Assembly (NCBI GenBank): GCA_030038235.1
Contig: JASHPE010000306.1
Location: 1-44,156 of the forward strand
Length of the DNA stretch: 44,156 nucleotides
Origin: Terriglobia bacterium
GTDB lineage: Bacteria; Acidobacteriota; Terriglobia; UBA7540
Reading direction: 5' to 3'
Shown here: positions 43,795 through 44,156 of the stretch, one piece after another
Layout of the letters: each line of letters opens with the position of its first letter
Numbering within the stretch: the stretch's first letter is position 1
Program-made: the position numbers and the translations under genes
Notes under the pieces: generated by a model
Told to the model about the DNA's origin: nothing
What the model saw: the letters and a program-made list of their open reading frames with translations, nothing else
Database searches by the model: none

Positions 43795-43937
43795 TTTTGC
43801 GCAGTTTCTTCTCAACATCTCGAACGTGAAATCGGCCCCAATCTTGTGGAAATCGATCGAAGTGTCAGGTTCATCATCTCGTCGTATGCAATTGATTCAT
43901 AAGCGCTTACGGCGACAAAATTTCTTGGAAAATTTCC

Positions 43938-43967
43938 TTGACAGAAAAACTGGCTTCACCATATGCT
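43938..43967 (+). promoter_or_regulatory. Sigma70-type promoter upstream of tRNA-Thr
   Basis: TTGACA (43938-43943) is followed after 18 nt by TATGCT (43962-43967). The -35 box is perfect. Transcription would start near 43974 and run through a hairpin into the tRNA at 44084. Confidence 0.65.
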
Positions 43968-44019
43968 CGCAATCGAGTTTAGGAGGCGGAGCGCGTCCGT
44001 CATTCTATTCTCCTCTCAT

Positions 44020-44064
44020 GCTCACCCGCAGGCTTGGCGCAACCGTCAGAGCCTCCGGGTGAGC
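44020..44064 (+). other. Strong hairpin between the promoter and tRNA-Thr
   Basis: GCTCACCCG (44020-44028) pairs with CGGGTGAGC (44056-44064), with AGGCT and AGCCT extending the stem inside. ATTTTCG follows. It could be a terminator for an upstream short RNA, an attenuator, or a processing site in the tRNA leader. No other gene is seen in 43795-44083. Confidence 0.5.
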
Positions 44065-44083
44065 ATTTTCGTCTCCCACGCCG

Positions 44084-44156
<73 letters not shown>

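Noticed and set aside
43826-44062. A 78-codon frame between the DUF6599-like gene and the tRNA
   Set aside because: It contains the promoter and hairpin, has no ribosome site, and its translation resembles nothing.
43938-44083. A T-box riboswitch before tRNA-Thr
   Set aside because: No T-box core sequence or specifier loop is seen, and T-boxes control synthetase or transport genes rather than tRNA genes.

Overview
The window looks like a chromosomal segment of an Acidobacteriota genome. The evidence is its high G+C and several families typical of that phylum: an ABC-less duplicated permease (ADOP type), a VWFA-related acidobacterial protein, and three secreted GloVer/TIGR03803-type tandem-repeat proteins. 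Other secreted hydrolases and a PEP-CTERM protein fit the same picture. There is no rRNA, CRISPR array or recognisable insertion sequence. One tRNA (Thr, anticodon CGT) closes the right edge.

Layout. 1-2054 (-): a large gene cut by the left edge, joining an APS-kinase-like nucleotide kinase to a PEP-synthase-like ATP-grasp kinase. Both halves resemble enzymes of phosphoramidate capsule modification. 2441-6518 (-): a Tat-exported Gfo/Idh/MocA oxidoreductase and an ADOP permease with a tandem operator-like element. 6868-9265 (-): a PEP-CTERM protein, a BrnT toxin remnant and a DUF3179 membrane protein whose in-frame TGA is followed by a SECIS-like hairpin. 9980-15000: an ABC exporter, a UbiE/MenG methyltransferase, a small acidic protein and an APC permease. 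15143-20929: exported proteins of unknown role, the VWFA protein and the first GloVer protein. 21118-22063 (-): a MerT-like protein coupled to a thioredoxin-fold protein with a second in-frame TGA in a U-x-x-C motif. 22437-24775 (+): two tandem GH10 xylanases. 24788-33800: a phosphodiesterase, a CPBP protein, an M1 aminopeptidase, a GNAT-ArsC-like fusion and a CocE/NonD hydrolase. 33927-40713: two more GloVer proteins, PdxT, OsmC, HicBA, a DinB/YfiT protein, an orphan HicB and PdxS. 40870-44156: an aromatic amino acid decarboxylase (PLP enzyme), an exported DUF6599-like protein and tRNA-Thr.

Main points. (1) Two independent selenoprotein candidates, each with UGA followed by a hairpin whose loop starts exactly 15 nt after the UGA, suggest that the host decodes selenocysteine. 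(2) The left-edge fusion may begin a phosphoramidate pathway. (3) Many gene boundaries carry short degenerate arrays whose unit sequence differs from place to place but whose period stays at 7 nt. (4) Several hairpin-forming dispersed repeats are present, one of them inside the pdxT reading frame.

Gene products work mostly in the envelope or outside the cell: xylan and peptide degradation, efflux and export. A PLP module (PdxS, PdxT and a PLP-dependent decarboxylase) lies near the right end. All function calls come from reading sequence motifs by eye; no database search was run.
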